A stretch of 5,734 bases of DNA, taken from assembly GCA_036169815.1 (NCBI GenBank), contig JAVHOA010000014.1:1-5734 (forward strand). Reading direction: 5' to 3'. The notes under the pieces are model-generated. The model ran no database searches. It was not told the DNA's origin and saw nothing but the letters and a program-made list of their open reading frames with translations. How positions within the stretch are numbered: the first letter of the stretch is position 1; each line of letters starts with the position of its first letter. Of the stretch, positions 1 through 5,167 are shown in pieces. Position numbers and translations under genes: made by a program. The stretch comes from Hydrocurvibacter sp036169815. Its GTDB lineage: Bacteria; Campylobacterota; Campylobacteria; Campylobacterales; Sulfurimonadaceae.

Positions 1-10
1 AAAAAGAAGT

Positions 11-115
11 ACTCCCCTCCAGATACCTGCGGCACATAACAAGACAAAGGGTGCTGCTGTATTCCTACCCTGACACATTACTTCGCCCTGCCATTGCACA
101 GGTCTAAAGGAGAGC
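11..115 (-). ncRNA. ffs: Small bacterial SRP RNA (4.5S RNA)
   Basis: This is the RNA of the signal recognition particle. It binds Ffh and targets nascent membrane proteins to FtsY and the translocon. Read on the minus strand, it contains the domain IV signature: GUCAGG, a 3-bp GUA/UAC stem, a GGAA tetraloop, then AGCAGCA (roughly 48-78), which matches the universal CAGG/AGCA internal loop that contacts the Ffh M domain. The flanks fold back as one long rod. The 5' arm GCUCUCC (115-109) pairs with GGGGAGU (17-11), ACCUG pairs with CAGGU, and GGCA pairs with UGCC. The size of about 105 nt fits the small SRP RNA class without an Alu domain. A T tract follows at 5-1, so transcription probably ends just at the window edge. 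The exact ends are estimated from the outermost stem. Confidence 0.9.
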
Positions 116-148
116 GTTCAAAACACTTTTCTTGATGTTCTGAGCGCT
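113..148 (-). other. Imperfect hairpin in the SRP RNA leader
   Basis: On the minus strand, AGCG-C-TCA-G-AACA (148-136) can pair with TGTT-T-TGA-A-CGCT (125-113). This gives about 12 pairs including one G-U, one mismatch and a loop of about 10 nt. The 3' arm reuses CGCU, which overlaps the first bases of the SRP 5' strand, so this hairpin and the outermost SRP stem compete slightly. A role in 5' maturation is inference only. Confidence 0.4.
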
Positions 149-160
149 TTTGAGATGAGA

Positions 161-169
161 ATTATAGCA
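161..169 (-). promoter_or_regulatory. Extended -10 promoter of the SRP RNA gene
   Basis: Minus-strand TGCTATAAT is a perfect -10 hexamer with the TGn extension. Directly upstream lies an eight-T tract (minus strand), and there is no convincing -35 box. This is the pattern known for housekeeping-sigma promoters in Campylobacter and relatives. Transcription would start near 153-155, leaving a leader of about 40 nt before the first SRP stem at 115, so the 5' end would need processing. Confidence 0.75.
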
Positions 170-196
170 AAAAAAATCTATTTTGAAAGTGAAATC

Positions 197-205
197 TGAT
201 AAAAT
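197..205 (+). promoter_or_regulatory. Extended -10 promoter placing the start at the ATG (leaderless)
   Basis: TGATAAAAT is a TGn extended -10 with a 5/6 hexamer match (TAAAAT). The usual spacing of 6-7 nt puts +1 at about A211 or A212, the first base of the start codon. No Shine-Dalgarno sequence lies between the box and the ATG, which agrees with a leaderless transcript. This promoter is divergent from the ffs promoter about 35 bp away. Confidence 0.55.
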
Positions 206-211
206 TTTGCA

Positions 212-1027
212 ATGTTGTATATCACCGTAGCACTCAGTGCCGAAGCTCGAGCACTTATTGACACTTTTAAACTCTCTCGCACCTACACACTTCCCTACAC
301 CATGTTTGAAAATGAGGAAATAAAACTCATCGTCACAGGCGTTGGAAGAGAAAATGCCATGATGGCTACAAGTGCGCTTTTGGGGCGTTTTCCTCCAAGC
401 CATAACGATATTTTTGTCAATCTTGGTATCTGCGCAGCGCCCAAAGAGTTTGCAATCGGTGCCATGATTTTGGCGCATAAACTCACCGCACCCTTTGAAA
501 ACACGTCCTCTTTTTTCCCTGATATTTTGTTTGAACATCCGCTCATCGAGTGTGAGCTTCTCTGTGTTGATGCGCCTCAAACAAGCCCTTTGCACGCACC
601 AACTGATATGGAAAGTTTCGGCGCTTACAAAGCGGCTTCAAGGTTTTTTGACACCCATGCGATGCTCTTTTTTAAAGTCGTTTCGGATCATTTTGAACCC
701 TTACATGTAAGCAAAGATTCGGCGCTAGCGCTCATCTCACAGAGTATGGATACATTTAAAAACCTCATCCATTGGGCGCGTTTTGTGACAAAGAAAGAGG
801 AACTCTTCAGCTTAGAAGAGCAAGAACACATCCAAACCATTGCATCACATCTTACAAAATCTCAAAGCGACCGTTTTTATGATGCGTGTTGTTACTATAA
901 ACTCCATCATAAAAAACCCTTACATGCGAAGTGCCCTTTGGGCATAAGCCTTCCAAGTAGTACAAAACTATCTAAACAAGAGAGGAGTCAGTATCTTGAG
1001 TCACTTGTCAAAACCCTCACACTGTGA
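212..1027 (+). CDS. Nucleosidase/phosphorylase-fold protein (PNP_UDP-like), function unassigned
   Basis: The N-terminal 165 residues follow the MTA/SAH nucleosidase (PNP/UDP) fold. The first strand with ALSAEARAL (7-15) carries a Glu at 11, near the position of the catalytic Glu of MTAN. VTGVGRENA (41-49) matches the TGVGxxNA turn, and VNLGICAAP (69-77) the next strand. DMES (132-135) corresponds to the ribose-binding ME motif, and KVVSDHFEP (155-163) to the strand with the catalytic Asp (D159). The key residues therefore look intact, so the protein may cleave a nucleoside. At 271 residues it is longer than MTAN (about 230) because of a helical, lysine- and histidine-rich tail of about 100 residues that I do not recognise. 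The start is set by the motif strand at residue 1 and by the -10 box; no ribosome binding site is present. Its 3' end overlaps the radical SAM gene by 32 nt, which implies co-expression. The substrate is unknown, and it is clearly not a standard MTAN. Confidence 0.75.
   Translation: MLYITVALSAEARALIDTFKLSRTYTLPYTMFENEEIKLIVTGVGRENAMMATSALLGRFPPSHNDIFVNLGICAAPKEFAIGAMILAHKLTAPFENTSSFFPDILFEHPLIECELLCVDAPQTSPLHAPTDMESFGAYKAASRFFDTHAMLFFKVVSDHFEPLHVSKDSALALISQSMDTFKNLIHWARFVTKKEELFSLEEQEHIQTIASHLTKSQSDRFYDACCYYKLHHKKPLHAKCPLGISLPSSTKLSKQERSQYLESLVKTLTL
700..711. repeat. Palindrome CTTACATGTAAG, copy 1
   Basis: A perfect 12-bp palindrome inside the nucleosidase-like gene, read in the frame Leu-His-Val-Ser. 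It is the first of the family at 700, 1074, 1559 and 1940. Confidence 0.8.
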
Positions 1028-2012
1028 TTTTTTCTCGCATCTTTACATAGAAGAGAGCGTGCGAGAGGAAGCGCTTACATGTAAGATTATGCGTAAGTTT
1101 GCAAACGCCAAAATTATCTTTATCACCCACTACAAAGATGTTTTCAACCGTCCAAATCAGGATTTTGGAGTCCAAAGCAAAAGCAAAAATCTCATCTTAG
1201 CGCGACGCGAGGCACCTTTTTTATATGAAGGCTCTTTTTATAGCGATGGGTTTGAGTATGAAAATTTCTTTTATACGCCCTCGATTTTGGGGTGTTTGTA
1301 CGATTGCCAGTACTGCTACCTCAGTGGCATGTACAACTCCGCCAACACTGTTTTTTTCGTCAATACACAAGATTTTTTCGATGCCGTTTTGCCATATTTG
1401 GACAAACCCACACTTGTTGCTATCTCATATGACACCGACACGCTCGCCATAGAATCGCTCACTTCGCATACAAAAGAGTGGATCGAGTTTGCACGCCAAC
1501 ACCCAAATCTCCATCTAGAAGTGCGCACAAAAAGTGCCAATTTCAAGGCTTTGCAACACTTACATGTAAGCCCTCACGTTGTCCTTGCATGGACGCTTTC
1601 ACCACAAAAAATCATTGACTTATATGAGCACAAAACCCCATCGCTGCAAAAACGTCTCGCATCCATCAAAGAAGCAATCGATGCTGGTTGGAAGGTGCGC
1701 GTTTGCGTCGATCCCATCATCTACAACGAGGAGTTCAAAACCCTCTATCCGCCGCTCATCGATGAAATTTTTGCCACCATTGAAGCGGATACACTTTTTC
1801 AGCTCACACTAGGGAGTTTTCGTATGAGCTCTGTGCATCTCAAAAAAATCAAAAAACTGCGCCGCAGTGATCTTGCCTATTATCCCTACGAAGTCAAAGA
1901 TAATATCGTCTCGTACGGGCAAACGATTGAGCAAAATATCTTACATGTAATGCTACAAAAAGCCCTAAAATATATCCCAAAAGAGAGAATACGAACATGG
2001 CAACTGCAGTAG
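996..2012 (+). CDS. Spore photoproduct lyase-like radical SAM protein
   Basis: The radical SAM cluster motif CLYDCQYCY has Cys at 100, 104 and 107. The rest follows the SPL family: an N-terminal LYIEESV segment (17-23), the IESLTSHTKEWIEF helix (152-165), LEVRTKSAN (174-182), a long LASIKEAIDAGWKVRV block (221-236) and a PIIY strand (240-243). True SPL repairs the UV thymine dimer of spores. This organism is not expected to sporulate, so the substrate is unknown. Two tyrosines around the third Cys (106, 108) are retained, as in SPL, but the hydrogen-donor Cys of SPL appears to be Tyr145. The start is TTG at 996, preceded at 8 nt by AGAGGAG (981-987). It retains the family's N-terminal segment, whereas a later ATG at 1089 would lose it. 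It overlaps the gene before by 32 nt and the gene after by 16 nt. Confidence 0.85.
   Translation: MSHLSKPSHCDFFSHLYIEESVREEALTCKIMRKFANAKIIFITHYKDVFNRPNQDFGVQSKSKNLILARREAPFLYEGSFYSDGFEYENFFYTPSILGCLYDCQYCYLSGMYNSANTVFFVNTQDFFDAVLPYLDKPTLVAISYDTDTLAIESLTSHTKEWIEFARQHPNLHLEVRTKSANFKALQHLHVSPHVVLAWTLSPQKIIDLYEHKTPSLQKRLASIKEAIDAGWKVRVCVDPIIYNEEFKTLYPPLIDEIFATIEADTLFQLTLGSFRMSSVHLKKIKKLRRSDLAYYPYEVKDNIVSYGQTIEQNILHVMLQKALKYIPKERIRTWQLQ
1074..1085. repeat. Palindrome CTTACATGTAAG, copy 2
   Basis: A perfect copy in the radical SAM gene, read in a different codon phase (Leu-Thr-Cys-Lys) from copies 1 and 3. The identity is therefore not explained by a shared peptide motif. Confidence 0.8.
1559..1570. 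repeat. Palindrome CTTACATGTAAG, copy 3
   Basis: A perfect copy in the radical SAM gene, coding Leu-His-Val-Ser in the same phase as copy 1. Confidence 0.8.
1940..1951. repeat. Palindrome CTTACATGTAAt, copy 4 (11/12)
   Basis: The ten-base core TTACATGTAA is perfect and only the last base differs. It lies near the 3' end of the radical SAM gene. A further half-site CTTACATG occurs at 919-926. I found no copy in the flagellar genes. Confidence 0.7.
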
Positions 2013-2692
2013 TCACAGGTGCGAGCCGCGGCATAGGCTACGCAATCTCGCAAAGACTTTTAGACCTTGGATATGATGTCATCGGTATCAGTCGTACCAT
2101 TGATGAAGCTCCACTCAAGCACCCAAATTTTAGAGCGCTTGCATGTGATTTGAGTGATGAAAAAATGACTGTTTCTATTCTCACTCTTTTGCAAGCAGAC
2201 CCCTCCATCTCTGTTTTGTGCAATGTGGCAGGTTTTGGCGTTTTCGAACCGCATGAAGAGATCGATACGCAAACCATTTTTAAAATGATCTCGCTCAATC
2301 TTACCGCTCCTATCACGCTTTCCAACGCACTTTTAAGAACACTGAAGTTTAATGAGGGAATCATATTTAACATCACTTCCATCGAAGCAACCCGTCACTC
2401 GAAATTTTCAGCGCTCTACTCTGCAACCAAAGCAGGACTTCGCGCCTTTAGCCTCTCACTCTTTGAAGAGGTAAGAAAAAGCGGTGTCAATGTCGTAAGC
2501 ATCAACCCCGATATGACGGCAACCTCGTTTTTTGACGCTCTACGTTTTGAAACCTCTCAAGAACTAGACAAACGCCTCCAAGCCGATGATATCGCCGATG
2601 CAGTAGAAAATATCCTTCAAATGCGCCACGGCGTCGCTATCACCGAACTCACCATACGCTCACAAAAATTTGGTATTGAAAAGAAAAAATAG
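1997..2692 (+). CDS. Classical short-chain dehydrogenase/reductase (SDR), substrate unknown
   Basis: This is an NAD(P)-dependent oxidoreductase of the classical SDR type. Visible motifs are the Rossmann loop TGASRGIG (7-14), CDL with Asp51 near the adenine, CNVAG (75-79, a variant of NNAG), Asn101, Ser128, and the catalytic YSATK with Tyr141 and Lys145. The usual PG after the active site is INPDM (169-173). Arg at the second position after the TGAS motif and Arg33 after the second strand suggest a preference for NADP(H), by inference. The length of 231 residues is normal for the family, and no membrane segment or signal peptide is seen. ATG at 1997 lies inside the end of the radical SAM gene (16-nt overlap), with only a weak purine stretch AAGAGAGA upstream, so translation is probably coupled. 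No terminator is evident before the flagellar promoter region. Confidence 0.88.
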   Translation: MATAVVTGASRGIGYAISQRLLDLGYDVIGISRTIDEAPLKHPNFRALACDLSDEKMTVSILTLLQADPSISVLCNVAGFGVFEPHEEIDTQTIFKMISLNLTAPITLSNALLRTLKFNEGIIFNITSIEATRHSKFSALYSATKAGLRAFSLSLFEEVRKSGVNVVSINPDMTATSFFDALRFETSQELDKRLQADDIADAVENILQMRHGVAITELTIRSQKFGIEKKK

Positions 2693-2698
2693 TTTTTG

Positions 2699-2714
2699 TG
2701 GAATCTTTTTTGCT
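2699..2714 (+). promoter_or_regulatory. Sigma54 (RpoN) type promoter upstream of fliD
   Basis: TGGAATCTTTTTTGCT fits the -24/-12 consensus TGGCAC-N5-TTGCW. The GG at 2700-2701 and the GC at 2712-2713 are exactly 12 bp apart, as the RpoN holoenzyme requires. The predicted start is near 2724-2725. In Campylobacter and Helicobacter, middle flagellar genes use this sigma factor together with the FlgR/FlgS system, so this location is plausible. Confidence 0.65.
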
Positions 2715-2718
2715 TTGT

Positions 2719-2745
2719 TAAACAATAATGAAACTCTGTCGATAC
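2719..2745 (+). promoter_or_regulatory. Sigma28 (FliA) type promoter upstream of fliD
   Basis: TAAA at 2719-2722, a spacer of exactly 15 bases, then GTCGATAC at 2738-2745. The enterobacterial consensus is TAAA-N15-GCCGATAA, so the -35 core and spacing are perfect and the -10 matches 6 of 8. The predicted start is near 2752-2755, about 30 nt ahead of the fliD ATG. Late flagellar genes such as fliD are commonly FliA-dependent. Confidence 0.6.
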
Positions 2746-2782
2746 TAGCTTCAGACAAAATAGAGATTCAAAAGGAAGCGTT

Positions 2783-4495
2783 ATGGCAACTGGAGCAGTC
2801 AACTCACTCGGTATAGGTTCTGGTGTTTTAACCTCAGCCATTATTGATAAATTAAAAACCAACGATACCACTCTTATCATCAATCCCATTGACAAAAAAA
2901 TAACAACCAATACGCAAAAGCAAGATTCTATGAATTTGTTAAACAGTTTGGCAACCTCCTTGTATGGCGCAGCATCCTCTCTGGAAAATAGTACACTTTA
3001 TCAAGAACGCACTGTCGCTGGCTCAAACAGCAATGTAAGCGTTACAGCGAGTGCTGGTGTTGCAATTCAAGATTTTACGATATCTGATATAAAGATGGCA
3101 ACAAGTAGCGTCTTGCAATCAGGAAGTTTCACAAGCGGGACAAATGCCATTGCAACGGGCACAGGAAAGCTTAATCTGAATATAAATGGAACGGATTATC
3201 TTATTGATTATACCTCCGCGACAACCTATGAAAATCTTCAAACAAAGATTAATGATCTTGCAGGCACTGATGTAAAAGCAAGTATTTTACAAACAAGCGA
3301 TACGGGTTACAGCCTTGTATTTAACTCCAAAAATACTGGCACAAACCAGCAAATCACGCTTACCGATTTAGGTGGAACTCTTAATACTACACTCAAAAGT
3401 GATTCCATCATGTCAGGAGCATTTGCTTCAACAGGAACACCAATTGCGACGGGCTCTGGAACACTTACTCTCAACGCAAATGGAGTAGATACCGCTTTTG
3501 CTTACACCAGCACAACAACCCTTAGTGATCTTGCAAATATAATCAACAGCGATACAATCACTGGAACAACCCTTAGCGCTCGTGTCATCAAAAATGATGT
3601 TGGCACATACAATCTTGTCCTAACTGCCAAAGGCGTAGCGGAAAACCAACCCATTACGCTCACAGATCAAGCAACTGGAGGGAGTTTGAGCCCTCTTTTA
3701 ACAAGTGCAACACCCTCAACTGGAGATCTCTCTTCTATCCAATCTGCCTCAGATGCATCTTTTAAATATAATGGGATTACGCTTACAAGAAGTTCAAATA
3801 TGATTACAGATATCGCTCTTGGAATGAGTATTAATCTTTTAAACGATAGCGCGGGTGCTACGACAAAAATCAGTATTGCTCAAGATGCTCAACCGATTAA
3901 AGATGCTATGCAAAATCTCGTAGATGGATATAACTCAATGGCTAAACAGCTCAATGCAATGACCCAAGCTGATGTTGCTAATAAGTCTATTGGCTTGTTT
4001 AATGGCGATAGTTCGGTTAATGGAATTGATCGAGCGATTAAACAAATCATCACCTCCATTGGTGGCACGGGTTTATCAATAACCCAGTATGGTATCAATG
4101 TCAATCAAGATGGAACTTTAAGCTTCGACACGAATGCTTTTGACACAAAAATGGTAGAAAACCCGATTGCAATGGCTGATTATTTCAGCGGAAAAACGAC
4201 TGTGAATGCAAATGGCACGACAAAAACAACAGAAGGTGTTTTTACAACTCTTTTTAATAATTTAAATAATTTAACCAAATCCAATGGTGTTTTAAGCAAT
4301 CTCACTAATGGTCTTAAAACTGAAGCGACAACGCTTACAAGCGATAGAACAAGAGCAGTAGCAGCTCTTAACGCACGTTATGACACCATGACCCAACAAT
4401 TTATTGCCTATGACGCAATTATCAGTAATCTCAATAATCAATTTTCATCCCTGTCTCAACAAATCTCAATGGCCGTCAATGGCACCACTAAATAA
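2783..4495 (+). CDS. fliD: Flagellar filament cap protein FliD (hook-associated protein 2)
   Basis: FliD is exported by the flagellar type III system and sits as an oligomeric cap at the filament tip, where it helps incoming flagellin fold and insert. The N-terminal LGIGSGVLTSAIIDKLK (9-25) is the family's opening motif. Residues 1 to about 110 correspond to FliD_N, and about 325-565 to FliD_C (DGYNSMAKQLNAMT, ITQYGINVNQDGTLSFD). The protein ends in a coiled-coil-like stretch, FIAYDAIISNLNNQFSSLSQ. Between them lie two copies of a flagellin hook-IN-like module (about 113-208 and 211-308). There is no Cys or Trp, which suits an exported axial protein rich in Thr, Ser and Asn. The length of 570 is ordinary for this phylum. 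The ribosome binding site AGGAA (2773-2777) lies 5 nt before the ATG. fliS follows 18 nt after the stop. No flaG precedes it, unlike in many flagellar clusters. Confidence 0.95.
   Translation: MATGAVNSLGIGSGVLTSAIIDKLKTNDTTLIINPIDKKITTNTQKQDSMNLLNSLATSLYGAASSLENSTLYQERTVAGSNSNVSVTASAGVAIQDFTISDIKMATSSVLQSGSFTSGTNAIATGTGKLNLNINGTDYLIDYTSATTYENLQTKINDLAGTDVKASILQTSDTGYSLVFNSKNTGTNQQITLTDLGGTLNTTLKSDSIMSGAFASTGTPIATGSGTLTLNANGVDTAFAYTSTTTLSDLANIINSDTITGTTLSARVIKNDVGTYNLVLTAKGVAENQPITLTDQATGGSLSPLLTSATPSTGDLSSIQSASDASFKYNGITLTRSSNMITDIALGMSINLLNDSAGATTKISIAQDAQPIKDAMQNLVDGYNSMAKQLNAMTQADVANKSIGLFNGDSSVNGIDRAIKQIITSIGGTGLSITQYGINVNQDGTLSFDTNAFDTKMVENPIAMADYFSGKTTVNANGTTKTTEGVFTTLFNNLNNLTKSNGVLSNLTNGLKTEATTLTSDRTRAVAALNARYDTMTQQFIAYDAIISNLNNQFSSLSQQISMAVNGTTK
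3119..3706 (+). repeat. Tandem hook-IN-like module pair within fliD
   Basis: Two modules of about 98 codons stand in tandem. Module 1 begins SGSFTSGTNAIATGTG and contains ITLTDLGG; module 2 begins SGAFASTGTPIATGSG and contains ITLTDQATGG. The spacing between matching motifs is 98 to 100 residues. Both share the order beta-rich GxLxLNxNG, YTSxTTxxxL, xYxLVxxxK. The DNA copies (about 3119-3406 and 3413-3706) are well diverged, so this is an old duplication rather than an assembly artefact. Confidence 0.75.
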
Positions 4496-4513
4496 GCTTA
4501 AGGAAGTCTAAAA

Positions 4514-4885
4514 ATGTATCAAGCAAGCGCATACAACACATACGCACAAAACAATGTCGAGATTGAATCGCCACAAAAGCTTATTAAAATGCTTTATGAA
4601 GGGATTTTACGTTTTAATACTCAAGCAAAACGTGCTATTGCAAACAACGACATAGAAAGACGCACATATTGGATTAATCGTTCCATTGCAATTGTTATCG
4701 AACTTATCAATAATCTTGATTTAAGACAGGGTCAAATAGCGGAGTATCTAAGCGCTCTTTACCAACACCAGCTTACACTTCTTGTCCAAGCAAATTTACA
4801 AAATAATGAGCTTTATCTTGATGAAGTCAATGGCGTCGCAAGAGGCTTACTTGAAGCATGGAAAGATGTAACGGATGTGGAATAA
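4514..4885 (+). CDS. fliS: Flagellar export chaperone FliS
   Basis: FliS is a small cytosolic four-helix-bundle chaperone that binds the C-terminal helices of flagellin, blocks premature polymerisation and delivers it to the export gate. The sequence opens with the typical AYNTYAQNNVEIESPQKLI segment and the hallmark SPQKLIKMLYEGILRF (19-34). It then has the central helix RRTYWINRSIAIVIELINNLD and a terminal amphipathic helix ending LLEAWKDV. The length of 123 residues is standard. AAGGAAG at 4500-4506 sits 7 nt ahead of the ATG and 18 nt separate it from fliD, so both are on the same transcript. Its last 11 nt overlap the next small gene. Confidence 0.95.
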   Translation: MYQASAYNTYAQNNVEIESPQKLIKMLYEGILRFNTQAKRAIANNDIERRTYWINRSIAIVIELINNLDLRQGQIAEYLSALYQHQLTLLVQANLQNNELYLDEVNGVARGLLEAWKDVTDVE

Positions 4886-5129
4886 TGAGTTTAAAGTCGC
4901 GCTCATCACAAAAAATACAAAAGAGCTCGACAAACTTATTTCACAAATGCCCCAATTTGAAACTTTAGATGAGATGCAGGAGGCTTTTTACCTAATCAAT
5001 CATGCAAAAGAGCTGCTAGCATCGCTCAAAGATGAAACCGCCCAATCCATGAAAAAAATAAAGGATACAATCCGTTATTTAGAGCTTACACAAAGCAACA
5101 CGATTCAAAATCTTGATATAACACAGTAA
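4875..5129 (+). CDS. Small helical protein in the FliT position (putative FliD chaperone)
   Basis: This is an 84-residue protein predicted to be almost entirely helical, with heptad-like hydrophobic spacing (about 29-73, LDEMQEAFYLINHAKELLASL onward), no signal peptide and no membrane segment. I see no family motif that settles its identity. It begins 11 nt inside fliS with no strong ribosome binding site, so it is probably translationally coupled to fliS. In many bacteria the gene after fliS encodes FliT, a short helical chaperone of FliD and sometimes a regulator. Position, size and helicity fit that role, but sequence similarity to FliT cannot be judged here. An ATG at 4885 in TAATG is in another frame and opens only a short spurious reading. 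Confidence 0.7.
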   Translation: MWNNEFKVALITKNTKELDKLISQMPQFETLDEMQEAFYLINHAKELLASLKDETAQSMKKIKDTIRYLELTQSNTIQNLDITQ

Positions 5130-5167
5130 ATACTCATTTACTTTAAAGAGCATAATGCAGCTTTAAG
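5125..5167 (+). terminator. Candidate terminator hairpins after the fliD-fliS operon
   Basis: Two inverted repeats share their junction. AGTAAAT (5125-5131) and ATTTACT (5136-5142) form a perfect 7-bp stem with a 4-nt loop. CTTTAAAG (5141-5148) pairs with CTTTAAG (5161-5167) with one bulged T, and an inner GCA/TGC closes the stem. The second stem is followed by TTTT at 5168-5171. Both are AT-rich with no long U tract, so termination efficiency is uncertain. Confidence 0.4.

Noticed and set aside
1..120. Possible tRNA, tmRNA or riboswitch at the left edge
   Set aside because: The GGAA tetraloop with CAGG/AGCA internal loop and the rod-like pairing identify SRP RNA; no tRNA arms or aptamer motif are present.
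104..595. Minus-strand open frame of 163 codons from the start of the window
   Set aside because: It lies opposite the well-supported nucleosidase-fold gene and its promoters, its tail overlaps the SRP RNA, and its composition (Cys-rich, no domain) is typical of an antisense shadow.
1559..1951. Palindrome copies as promoters or operators of the downstream gene
   Set aside because: None lies next to a -10 box or in an intergenic region, and all sit within coding sequence, so a local operator role is not supported.
2038..2382. Minus-strand frame of 114 codons opposite the SDR gene
   Set aside because: The plus strand has an intact SDR with all catalytic motifs. The opposite frame has no recognisable domain or ribosome binding site.
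2676..2697. A-rich/T-rich stretch around the SDR stop codon as a terminator
   Set aside because: The As and Ts are adjacent but do not make a stable GC-containing stem, so termination here is not supported.
2617..2910. Minus-strand frame of 97 codons crossing the fliD promoter region
   Set aside because: It would run through the sigma54/sigma28 elements and the start of fliD, and its product has no recognisable features.
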